Below, in pieces: positions 23,071-33,764 of a stretch of 64,000 bases of DNA (its first letter is position 1; each line of letters starts with the position of its first letter). Source of the stretch: Oryzias latipes (Eukaryota > Chordata > Actinopteri > Beloniformes > Adrianichthyidae); contig NC_019876.2 in NCBI RefSeq assembly GCF_002234675.1, positions 21,255,161 through 21,319,160 of the forward strand, in the 5' to 3' direction. Below the pieces are notes generated by a model that saw only the letters and a list, made by a program, of their open reading frames with translations, ran no database searches and was not told where the DNA came from. The position numbers and the translations under genes are program-made.

Positions 23071-23484
23071 CCGCTCTGCAACAGCTCTGCAGCCGCTCTG
23101 CGTCAGCTCTGCAGCCGCTCTGCAACAGCTCTGCAGCCGCTCTGCAACAGCTCTGCAGCCGCTCTGCAACAGCTCTGCGACAGCTCTGCAGCCGCTCTGC
23201 GTCAGCTCTGCAGCCGCTCTGCGTCAGCTCTGCAGCCACTCTGCAACAGCTCTGCAGCCGCTCTGCAACAGCTGTGCAGCCGCTCTGCAACAGCTCTGCA
23301 GCCGCTCTGCGTCAGCTCTGCAGCCGCTCTGCAACAGCTCTGCAGCCGCTCTGCAACAGCTCTGCAGCCGCTCTGCAACAGCTCTGCAGCCGCTCTGCAA
23401 CAGCTCTGCAGCCGCTCTGCAACAGATCTGCAGCCGCTCTGCAACAGCTCTGCAGCCGCTCTGCAACAGCTCTGCAGCCGCTCT
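23071..23484. repeat. 22-bp minisatellite made of 11-bp half units (CTCTGCAACAG / CTCTGCAGCCG)
   Basis: About 19 tandem 22-bp units CTCTGCAACAGCTCTGCAGCCG occur. Variant units contain 'CGTCAG' or 'CGACAG' in place of 'CAACAG'. Because 22 is not a multiple of 3 and the unit lacks stops, long open frames exist on both strands (for example 22883-23515 + and 23224-23721 -) with Leu/Ala/Gln/Ser/Cys-rich repeats. These are treated as artefacts of the repeat. Every unit carries CTGCAG. Confidence 0.9.
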
Positions 23485-24129
23485 AACACTCCCCTGGAGA
23501 GCTTTGGCGTTGTAACAAACCCACTTTTTTGATTTACAGACCTTTGCCTGAGTTTGTACAAAACATCTGCAGGGGGGAATTGGACCCTTAACCCTGTTTT
23601 CTGATAGAAACGTGAGTTTAACTGTGACTTTTACTTTGTGTTTGCCAAACGCTGTGAACTGGAGCCGCTGTGTTGTAAAAGCAAAAAACTTCACAAGAAT
23701 ATTTTCCCATTTCTGCCACACAGAAATGATGCAGAAACATTTCAGAGAGACGTTCGATAGACGTCCTTAACCCTTGTTTTACGTCATCTATTGGCTGATT
23801 CTTTTTTGTTGTTGTTTATTATATTGTGTGTATCATATTTATATTTCATGTTATTGTTTAATTAAAGTACTTTATTTCAGTGTATTGACGAAATCTGATC
23901 AGAAATAAGGCAAATATTCTTGTTTAGTTTTGAAATAAGAGCTGAAAACATGCAGGCAGCTTCACTGCATCTTCGTCAAACCAAGCTCCTTCTCCTCGCA
24001 CATGCTCCCCCCAATCCCACAAGAAGCTCTCCTTCTGTAACCGGAGTCATGTGTTGGTTGTACCTGAGCTTTGCTTTGCTGCCAAAGGCAGAAAATACCA
24101 CATATCAGACCCAAATGATGTCAAATCCG

Positions 24130-24490
24130 GATTTCTCAAAGTACATATCAACCGTGGATGCAGAAATATTCCTGCACTCCTGGGAAATGCAAAAATACTG
24201 CTCCAATTTTGGGGAATGCAGAAACAATTACATATTACAAGTGTTTCTGCATTCCAAGGGATGCAGAAATGTTCACCCAGTTCTGCAAAGATATTGCAGC
24301 ATTTCCAAGGAATATAGAAATATTTGGCCATTTCCAGTCATTGCAGAAATATTGCATATTGCAGACGTTCTTCTGCACCATTTTTTGCAAAATGCAGGAA
24401 TATTTTAGGATTTCCAGAAAATGCTGAAATATTGCCGCATTTCGAAGCAATTTAGGAATATTGCTGCATTTCCGGGGAATGCGGTTCTGG
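24130..24490. repeat. Degenerate minisatellite, GAATGCAGAAATATTGC-type
   Basis: About 12 imperfect copies of a roughly 26-30 bp unit containing 'gcagaaatatt(g/c)c' and 'tttcc(a/g)gg(g/a)aatgc'. Open frames exist on both strands, again from a stop-poor repeat. The divergence between units suggests an old array. Confidence 0.75.
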
Positions 24491-25398
24491 AGCCGTCACA
24501 TGCGACTAAATGAAGTGCAGAGGAGAGAGTTGAAAGGAACTTAACTTAAATGCATTCCAATAGTTTCCCCTAAAGATTAAGACTGTTTCTGTTTCTTTGG
24601 TTGTAAATATGAATTTTGGATATGTCACTGTGTTTGTTTTTAAATGGAATTAATTTATTTAATACTTCTATATTGTTGTTTCTCCTGTCCTGACTTAGTT
24701 TTTGCTGAAGCAAGTTAAGGGTCGGTGTTTTTGCTTGGAGTGATGATGGTTTCTCCACAGCAGTGCTCTGCAGTATTTCCTGACGTGTAACATTTTCTGT
24801 TGAAGTGTGTTGTGTTTGAACCGCTCGCTGTTGTTCTCTCCGCTCCTTTTGTTCAGAGAGTTTCCAAATCATGACAAAAAAAAGCACCTGTTTAGCTGTT
24901 TTTCTCACAGCTGGGACACCCAGTAAGAACATGCATGGGTGGGGGTGGGGGGTGGGGGTAATCAAGTTTTTCATTTTAAAATGAGAATGAACTCTAGTTT
25001 AGTTGTCAGGTGGTTTGTTGTGAACTGAGAAGACTTTGTGTCGGTGGTGTGCTTGTGGGGCAGCACCCTTTCAGAGATGGGAGACGATTTCTGGTAACTT
25101 CAGAAACAAAGAGGCTCAGTGTGAGTCAAAAAATTGTTTTTTTAAGTCTTTAAATGTTGACTGCAATCCCAAAAAGTTTGAAAACTTTACTGCAGAATGT
25201 CTGAATCTTGGGAGGAATAATACCGTCTAATGTTCACTCACATGAGACTCTTAACATCACTGAAAGGAAATGACTGTTTTTAGAAAATATGATTCCTTTG
25301 TAATAATAAATATATATGTGACGCCTGTTGGTAAGCAAATAAAATCAATCAGTAGAACACAATTCGCTTATTTAGAATCTTTTCAGTGCTCCTATTAT
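24491..25398. other. Gene-free stretch
   Basis: AT-rich, with a G-rich tract at 24938-24958. Nothing coding is supported. Confidence 0.4.
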
Positions 25399-26080
25399 CG
25401 TATTTTCCTCATCATAGGGCACACCGTAAACAATTGACATATTTTAAACTTGTCTATTCGCACGTAATTTTCGAAACACTTGCAGCCACTTTTTCTTTTT
25501 TCTTGGCCTCACGGACCCAGAGGACGGGTTAAGGTTAGGATTATGGCTGTGGTTAGGGTTAAACCACCAAATAGTTCCTGAATACTGCTGTTTTTGCAGC
25601 TCACCGCTCCTCCAAGGGGTGGATCAAATGTGGAGAACACGTCACACACCTAGGTGCATGATGGGACTTTAAATTTAACCTTGGCCGCACTTAAAATATG
25701 TGCGGGAAATGCAGCAATGTGCATCTTGGCTGCAAGTATTACGAGTGGCCAACGTGAATTTCCATCACTTTTTGTGCGGGTCGCACATAAATAAGTGCGA
25801 ATAACATCAGACTTTTAACCTTTGTCATATATAAGGTGCATCGAACAAAATGCGCATCAAGTGAGTCAAGAGTTGGAGATAAACCCATCAGTCAGGTTTA
25901 CTGCATTTACAGTCATTTTACAACTCGCCACACATTAGCCACGTTAGCATATTCAGAATAACCGACAACCACACGTTCTGACAGAGCACAGTGTACCTCT
26001 CAAAATCGCTCACTTAATCAGTTTTTTTTTTTTTTTAATTGTTATGGCTTTTAAGTGGGCCTTATAATGCAGAAAATACG
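25399..26080. mobile_element. Non-autonomous element with CGTATTTTC...GAAAATACG ends
   Basis: The left end CGTATTTTCCTCATCATAGG and the right end CCTTATAATGCAGAAAATACG are imperfect inverted copies (about 9 perfect bases, then partial match). The phrases 'ataaggtgca' and 'ccttataatgc' echo a MITE type widely seen in fish, with termini reading CGTATTTTC.GCACTATAAGGCGCA. There is no transposase frame. Confidence 0.6.
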
Positions 26081-27272
26081 GTCAGTGGAGACAACATTTT
26101 TAAAAAGATCTCTGGTGTCTGCCATTTGAAAGTTCTACAACTTCTTTTTGTTTTTGAATCCTCGTTTTTGTTGTCATGCTTGGATTTGGTGGTTGGGCTT
26201 CTTGGCTCCATGGAGGACAGAGGAGGTGTTTTCTATGAGCATGCTGCGGGGTGGAGGGCGGAGGTGATGCTGGTTTGGATGGAGTTGCTGAGGAAGAGGA
26301 GCAGAATGTCGAAGCAGCGCTGAGATGTTTGCCTGCAGGATTCAGGGCTCTTACAGAACAGCTGTTGGAGCATCTGGACTTTGGAAATGCTGCTTTTCTA
26401 TTTGTCTTCAGTCATTTCAGTTGCTGTGGAGATGGGGCGAGGGGGGGGGGGTCCCTGCTGCGGCTGCTGCTGCTGCTGCTTTTGTATGTTATGGACGTCT
26501 GCATCAGGCAGAGGGACAGACTGAATGGAGCTGATGGTTGAAGTTTTGTCTGTGTGGATTATTAGGGGTTTGTGTTTCATTTTGAAAGGGATTTGATTTC
26601 AGTGCTGGGGGGGGGAGTCTAACTCTTATCAAACTGGGGGTGGTGGGTCTAATTTTTAGCAAACTGGGGGGGTCTAACTCTTATCAAGGCTTTATCCATG
26701 CAGGCCGTTCATTTTTTTTAGCATTCCTGCAGATAATCTGATTTTTTTTTGTGACTGTTTCCACATCTGGACGGCCTTCAAAGAAAACTATAAGGTTTAT
26801 GAATTGGGGGGGGGGGGTCTCCTGAGTTGTCCCAGGTTTGCATCAGTCTCCTCGGAATTATTCGTTTCTGCTCATAACATCCCTGTTGGAATTTTTTGGC
26901 TCAGTGCTGTTAAACTTTCTTCAGCAGGATTAACGTTTTTGCTTTTTGTCATGATTTAAGAGACTGATCTGAAATGAGGCCATTATGTCATTGTGCTAAA
27001 ATGAATATAAATATGATATATTAAAATATATTTGCTAACCAACCTTGTGTCTGGAGTGATATTCAGAAAGCCGCAGATATTTGCCCACACACACATATTT
27101 GAAAATAAAATTAGGCTTTTAAAGCTGTTTATTGAAAACGTTTCTTTTTTCAATTTTGTTTTACTTTTTCCTCAAGGGCATGAGAATCTTTCAATTGGAA
27201 CTTCTAAGGTAACAAACTCACTTTAGATCACAGCACACAAACATTTCCCCCATTTTAAAAGATCACCCTAGA
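26081..27272. other. Gene-free stretch with G-runs
   Basis: It holds several G8-G10 runs (26431, 26605, 26805), a CTG6 run near 26466 and a short tandem of 'ctaactcttatcaaactggggg' at 26617-26690. ORFs at 26039-26541 show no known domain. Confidence 0.4.
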
Positions 27273-27712
27273 TCACGTGTCAAAGTCAAGGCCCGCGGGC
27301 CAAATGTGGCCCGCCAAGTCATTTTATGTGGCCCACGACAGAATAAACGTTTTTAATTTCTTAAAACAAAAAATCAAAATTGGTGTGTATTAATTCATAT
27401 CTAGGGGGAATTGGCCTTGAAATATTGGACTGGGCAACTATACATTAGGACTCAAACACTGTCCATATAACCTAACCTGACAATCAAATTTTAAAGGATT
27501 TATGCTAGAATAACAAGCAAACATGTTTTCTATGCAACTGTACTTGTTACTTTAAAAAGTTATAGTAAATAAATAAATGCGTTATTGAACATTAAGGAGT
27601 AGTTACATTTATTTTTCTTTACATTTAGTTACATGTATAAGTTATATCTGGTCCTTTGAGGACAACCACTATGCTGATGTGGCCCTCTGTGAAAATGAGT
27701 TTGACACCCCTG
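27273..27712. mobile_element. hAT-like MITE ('GTGTCAAACTC' type)
   Basis: The left end 'cacgtgtcaaagtcaaggcc' and right end 'atgagtttgacacccctg' are inverted copies of the common CAGGGGTGTCAAACTCA-type terminus. The GC-rich subterminal 'gcccgcgggccaaatgtggccc' is characteristic of this fish/vertebrate hAT MITE. A clear 8-bp target duplication is not visible. Confidence 0.7.
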
Positions 27713-28139
27713 CTATGGATGCATCAGATTCCCACATCTTTCAGCTTCATCCATGTGCCAGGATCATGGGCTGATCATGCTAAGCTCAACCTTCTCTGAC
27801 TTTGATAAGTCTGCATTTATTGCAATCACACAGACAGGAAAACGATCTGAGCTCAAGTTTACAGATCACCATAGCAACAGGTCTGCACAATCCCAACGTG
27901 TTAGTGAAAAAATCATTTTGAACAAGTTTTAATTCTGAATAAAGTAAAATAATGCAGCAAAGAAAAAGCAACATGCTGCTTACTGATGACTCCTGGTCCC
28001 AACATGGCGGCGGCTGTACAGCGAAAAAATGGCGGCTGACTTGACTTCATTTTTTTGCCATCTCTATGAATGGCATCATACCCATTGTCCAGTTCTCAGA
28101 TACGGTCGATGATTCCTTTCTAAAGGCACTGTTCTCACC

Positions 28140-28470
28140 TCTGTGCACGCACACACAGACACACACAGCACATTTAGATACAAACACATAAAAAACATGA
28201 ACACATCCACATTTATTCTGACATAAACATACACGCACACTTACAAATACACAATTCACACAAGTGCACACATAGATCAATATTGACGTACATACACAAA
28301 ACTACTATGTAAACACATAAATACCCACATACAAACGCACGTACACAAGCTAACATTTTTGCACACACATTTTTACTGACATGCGCACACTTGCACACAT
28401 AAATATAAGCACCTACCCACACAATTGCAAATATGCAAATACACAAACAAGCATGCATACTTTCGTCGTC
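28140..28470. repeat. AC-rich degenerate microsatellite
   Basis: 'acacacac', 'acatacac' and 'gcacacat' motifs recur at irregular spacing. The Cys/Val-rich ORFs on the minus strand (28047-28458) come from the composition. Confidence 0.65.
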
Positions 28471-28734
28471 TATTTATGACCTGAGGCGGCCCCTTTTAAT
28501 GCACAGACGTCGCGTTGTGCACCATGTGTGAACACATAATCCTAAAGACAGCCACAGAGATGAAGGCAGGTCAGGACTCTGGTACATCGCAAAACAAATC
28601 TAGCAACAATTGTTTTGGAAGTAATTCTGTAAAAATGAGTAACTTGCAAAACATTCAAATCTATTCTTAAACAAGTACGCACTTGTTCATCTGAACTGAA
28701 AGCCCGACCAAATCATTTAAACAGCAGATGTCAA

Positions 28735-29510
28735 TCAGAAATGTTACAAAGGCAACAGCAGATGACTAATTCTTTTGTTAATTTCATTGTGAAAGACATC
28801 AGAATTCTAGCAGCAGTACGTGGAGATGGTTTCACAGAGATGCCGCATTCTCTCTTGCCTAGAGACGATGTGGTGCTACGCTGTGAAATACAGTTATACA
28901 AAGGTATGACTCTGCAAGGGGTTATCGCTAAGGAGTTGAAGCACATAGTGTGTTGCTGTGACCACTGATCCTTGGACATCATCAACCCGAGAGCCCCAAG
29001 TTGCATCACACCCCAAAACTAGAAGCTTAAAGCCAGAATCCTCTGCACAACAATAATCCCAGAAACACAGCATCCAACATTGACGATCCATTAGTGGGAT
29101 ATATGTGTATTTTACAAAAATGTAAGTAACACAAAAATGGCCATGGAACTTTATGAACTGTCTCTTGAAGACCCAACTTGTAGTTTCCAATGAAAGTGGA
29201 TTAGCCCTTTCTGCTGTCATAGTGGCCGGAGCATAGAGGTGCTACCAGGAGACAGGCCACTAAATCAGGAGATTTGCTTGAGGACGAAAACTCTTCATCA
29301 GGACCACTACCTCCTTACTTTGCACAAGGAGAATTACTCCCAGAGTCTGTACCCGTCTCTGATCAAACTGTTGGAAACAGACTCCATGAGAGCCCGACAT
29401 CCCCTTTCTGAAGTGGCAACGGCTGAAGATGCAAATACTTGTCATTCGTCTGTAAGACTCAGTGGCAGCTTACTGAACCCTGAAGAAACGGCAGGAACAG
29501 CTTGAAGCTA
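28735..29510 (+). pseudogene. hAT/ZBED-like transposase relic
   Basis: The frame 28741-28968 reads QQQMTNSFVNFIVKDIRILA, then AVRGDGFTEM, then VIAKELKHIVCCCDH. It resembles the region of hAT/ZBED transposases in which 'ITNAIVNFIAKDMRPISVV..EGF' precedes the first catalytic Asp. After a stop the text continues SLDIINPRAPSCITP, roughly where the family has 'WTS...Y...T.H'. A further frame at 29239-29505 may be the C-terminal part. Premature stops and indels make it dead. The family assignment rests on recognised motifs only. Confidence 0.5.
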
Positions 29511-31501
29511 AAAGCAACAGACTTCAAAGAGATTGACCCGTTGGTTGGATTTCTTTTTTTCATCACGCTGGAGCTACTGTTAAAGCAAAGAATAGCTCTG
29601 TCAGGGTTTTGACTTTTTCCTTAATAAAGAGAAGAAACACACAGGAGATGAGAACTTTTTGCTAGACTTCTGCAGAAGGAGAATCAGTCTGTGACAGCGC
29701 GAACTGTCGCAGAGGAGTTCTGCCATCCTGGTGCATGGAGCCTTCTTTTATTGAAAACTGAAGGTTGCAAACATGAATGTGGGTCATTTAATCAGAAACA
29801 ACAAGAACATCATATTCTACTATAATCAGAGCTTTTCAAGTCATTGTTTTCTTACTGAAAGATAGAAATGGGACAAACGTATTATGGAGATTATAGTGTG
29901 CACGCAAATGATAATTATTTAACTCTAACAAGCTCTGCAGTCTGCTGTCACAGATGAAGCTGAAACCACGCCAAGTGTATAGAGGTCACAGGCCATGAGA
30001 GCCTCACACTGGGAGATGGTGGAACAGCTGACTTATGTGCTGCAACCTCCTGCCAAGGTTATCCAAATGATGTGTGGAGAGCCTCATGTTGTCTTTCATC
30101 CATTCTGTAATTGTTATCATGATAGACACAAGGGACGTGGTCCCTGCTGTGCACAATTTTAGAAACACAGAGCAAAGCCAGTTAAAAAATTGATTGAATT
30201 GATCTGATGGGATCTATTTCAAAGGTGGCCTGCAGTGTGGATCCTCACCTCAAAACTCTTCAGTTTGTCCCAGGAAATGAGACTGCAGACAGTACAACCT
30301 GACAGCAGATCCTTAGCGAAACACTGTACATTTTAGTCTGTACTAAAAGTAAAGCAGTGTACTTAAAGTTTACCTTTTTAATTTCTATCTATAAACTGTA
30401 AACTCAAAAGGTTCCAATTAAGTCTGAAGAATATTCAGTTAGTATCTTTTCTATTTTCTGTACTTACACTCAGGTATACTTGATAGAATGAACTTGAAGT
30501 GTGCTGTTTTTGTTAAGGGCAGGCCCAACCTGATGCAGATGCTGATTTACTGAAAGTGAAAAAGGTCTGTACGGCCAGCGACTTTGAGCAACCGCTGTGG
30601 TCCACACTGGAAAACGAGCAGATCACCACAGGACAGCAAGCTTGTCTTCCCTCTAAAACACACACTTTCACTCATAAACATGCACTGGTACGCACATGGA
30701 CACACACGGAAACATACAAATGCACACATACACAGGAAACCACACATAGACGAACATAATTGGGGAATATTTTTTGCAGCAAAAGGCAGTATATTGGATC
30801 AAAATTATTAAAGTGTTTTTAATTTTCTTGTGGTGTAAATTAAAGTAAAGCAAACAAAATCTAAATTTTCACTCCCAGCAGACACTAAATTTCTGATGTA
30901 CTCCAGGAACATGAGAAAAAGAAACACTTTTGGTCCCGTTTTAACCCATTTTTGCTTTTTATGGTGTGATGAAAACAAGAACTTATCGACTGAACCAGTA
31001 TTTCAGGGTTTCACTTTGCTTTTAAAGAGGATTATCAGGGTTTTGGAAAGGTGTTTTCATCAGTAGCTATAGGAATGAACGGTCCTGGTGAGAAAAAGAA
31101 ATGCTTTGACTGAAAGGTTGTGAAGATGGGAAGCTTGGTTGTGTGTTGTGTTTATAATGAGCTGTTTTCCTTAGGGGACTTTTCTCTCACAAACTGAATT
31201 TTCATAATAATTGAAATCTAATTGTTTTTTTAATAATTTTTTATTCCTGCATTAATTTGTTAAAAGTTATTCTCCTGCAGTAATAGTCTTGGTATTGTTA
31301 AATATTATTTAGGGTTCAGCAATTTCTCAAGCTCAAAAAGGTTAAAGCCAAAACAACAGAATTTTCCAGATTGTGTTTTTTCCGACTGACTCAGTTGTCA
31401 AAAAAAGCTATCTTGAAGTAGCTCATTAGCACAGAGCAGCGCATCTGTTAATGTTGACAAGCACCTGTGGCGTATTTAAGTATTTCGGCACATTTAATTA
31501 A
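29511..31501. other. Gene-free stretch
   Basis: AT-rich DNA with an AC-rich patch near 30658-30745. No exon, RNA or bounded repeat is recognised. Confidence 0.4.
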
Positions 31502-31707
31502 CCCTTGTGCTATCTTAGATGACCCCACCCTTACATTGACGTGTTCTCCCTACCAGGACAAAGGTGGATAAAGGTGGAAAGATTTCATGTAATCCATGGA
31601 CACCAGTGAAGATCACAAATCATTGAAGAAAAAAGGTTCAGAGCACTGTCTAGTGGGTCTAGATGACCCAACTCCCAATGTTTATATTGCCTAGGATAGC
31701 ACAAGGG
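31502..31707 (-). mobile_element. TTAA-flanked MITE, copy 4
   Basis: It starts CCCTTGTGCTATCTTAG after TTAA (31498-31501) and ends CTAGGATAGCACAAGGG, followed by TCACAG. The right target site therefore appears replaced by the neighbouring TIR element beginning at 31710. It has the same orientation as copies 2 and 6. Confidence 0.9.
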
Positions 31708-31709
31708 TC

Positions 31710-32354
31710 ACAGTTTTTCTCAATCGCTTCAGTACAATTTCTCAGATCAGAACAAAATTCCCAAAACTATTTGTTCAATCTTCACATCATGATGTCACTT
31801 GTGCACATCATATAAGCAGTTTCTCACTTCTTTGAACAAGTTGCAAATGCTTTGGTACATCCATGCAAATGATTATGTACAATTCTCTGCTCTTTGCTAC
31901 ATTATCAATTGTTTATGTCACGTTGATCAAACTGTATTATATAGTTCACTGTGCAATAGTCTTACTCCTCAAAACACCTAGTCATTAGTTCATAAGTCAT
32001 TAACTGCAAAATGGTTGACCAAGTTGTCATAATGTGACAAACATATTTCGCTGCATTGCAAGAGAGGTTATTCGCTGTGATGTGGATGAGAATTTGTGGC
32101 CTAACTAAGTAATTTGACTGTCTTGTTCGTAGATAATGACACAAGGACTTGACATTCTGATGGCACTGACATGTTCAATGACCTAAAGACTTAGTTTTGA
32201 GAGATGAACTAAAGTTGTTGAGCAGGTTACAGGCTTTTGCAAGAAATCCATAGTGTTTTGCTGTTTGTACAAATTGTTTTGAGAAATGCACACACGTATT
32301 TGCAAACTTCAATTCTGATCTGAGAATTTTACTAAAACGACTGAGAAAAACTGT
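31710..32354. mobile_element. 645-bp element with about 42-bp terminal inverted repeats
   Basis: The left end ACAGTTTTTCTCAATCG continues through 'ctcagatcagaa'. It is mirrored by the right end 'ttctgatctgagaa' running to CGACTGAGAAAAACTGT, with only a few mismatches over about 42 bp. It carries no transposase frame, so it is non-autonomous. The ACAGT...ACTGT termini, with TA next to the right end, would suit a Tc1/mariner- or similar TA-targeting element, but that is inference. Confidence 0.75.
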
Positions 32355-32479
32355 AAAGAAATTAAACATCAATGGCCCCATTGAAAAGGTTGTCAAAAAT
32401 GTACAGTGGACATGTGTCTGCTTTAAACTAACATGATTGGGGACATGGTGGAGAACAGAAATGAAACGCTCCAAATAAA

Positions 32480-32570
32480 AACCATCCATCCATTTTTCTA
32501 AACCTGCTGAATCACAGAATTGCTGGAGCGGATCCCAGCTCCTGTTGGGGAAAGGTGGAGTTTCTGGATG
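32480..32570 (-). repeat. SINE/LINE-tail-like dispersed repeat, fragment (copy 2)
   Basis: 'ccatccatttttctaaacctgctgaatc' followed by 'ggagcggatcccagctcctgttgggg' is the inverted 3' portion of the unit seen at 2640-2965. Confidence 0.55.
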
Positions 32571-33060
32571 AAGAATGGATCTTCTGGAACTGTGTGAACA
32601 CATAATCACAGCGACATCTGGCGGCCAAAAATGTAACTTCATTTAACAAACTGGAATGCGATTGTGTTTGGAGTTTCTCTGTTGCAAATTCTTGTGTTTG
32701 TAGTAATTTTCACAGGATGTTTAATTCTAATCTGTGTTCATATGGTGATGCTTCTGTACATATCGCATCAAGTTTGGGACGATTCTGTTCATTTATGTAT
32801 TTAATAAAGAAAGATGATCTGCTCATCTGTACTGAGGCTGAGACTGTTTCTCCTCTTTCTCAAACTTTGTCCTGCTTTAGAGAATTCCCTCGCATGGGAA
32901 TGATATGGCTGGGATGGAAAAAATCTTGGGGAAAATATTCTGGGATGTTGTGTCTCGTAATCCTAATGTTCATCTCCCCTAAATATGGGGCTGATTAATA
33001 ACCCTATAAGGAATAGGCAATGCTGACATATTAATGTTCAACTCTAGGGAGGAAATGTCA

Positions 33061-33263
33061 CCCTTGTGCTATCCTAGGCACTTAAACATTGGGAGTTGGG
33101 TCATCTAGACCCACTAGACAGTGCGCTGAACCTTTTTTCTTCAATGATTTGTGATCTTCACTGGTGTCCATGGATTACATAAAATCTTTCCACCTTCATC
33201 CACCTTTGTCATGGTAGGGAGAACACGTCAATGTAAGGGTGGGGTCATAAGATAGCACAAGGG
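33061..33263 (+). mobile_element. TTAA-flanked MITE, copy 5
   Basis: It starts CCCTTGTGCTATCCTAGG after GTCA (the left target has mutated) and ends GATAGCACAAGGG followed by intact TTAA (33264-33267). Orientation as copy 1. Confidence 0.88.
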
Positions 33264-33522
33264 TTAAGGGAAAAGAGGAATGAATCTGGAATAAACAGTT
33301 GGTGGGAGAGAAAGAGACGGTTTGCTGGAAAGAGGAAGCTGGTCATCATCAGTATTACGGGGAAAATAGATGCTAAATTTACTGGAGATGTTGCCAAGTG
33401 CAACAAGATAAATGTCAAAGAGGAAGAAGCCCCAGAACAGAGCCTTGGAGCACACCTGACGTGTTTGGGAATGGCTGGGCTTAGAATGATCTGACAAACA
33501 TGCCTGGATGTAGATGATCCCA

Positions 33523-33750
33523 CTAAATGGTAAATGCTGTATACTTATGGCATTTTTCCTTGAAGCCACTTTACAGTCACAGCCTCATTCAAACACTGAT
33601 GGCGGCTCCACTGCCAAATGGTGACCACCAGGAGCAATGTGGGGTTCAGTGTCTTACCCAAGGAGACTTCAACACATGGGGATTCAAACCTGTAATCTTC
33701 TCAATAGAGGTTGACCGCTCTACCTCTGCACCTCTGCAGTCGCCTCAATA
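33523..33750. repeat. Common fish dispersed repeat (unclassified)
   Basis: It contains 'aaatggtaaatgctgtatacttat', 'agccactttacagtcacagcctcattcaaacactgatgg', 'ggggttcagtgtcttacccaagga' and 'ggggattcaaacctgtaat'. These blocks occur in the same order in many fish intergenic repeats. The source family is not assigned. Confidence 0.55.
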
Positions 33751-33764
33751 AAGTGGCAGTGTCT

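Noticed and set aside
22883-23721. Leu/Ala/Gln/Cys-rich ORFs of 116-210 aa on both strands
   Set aside because: The 22-bp minisatellite unit has no stop triplet in several frames; no known domain.
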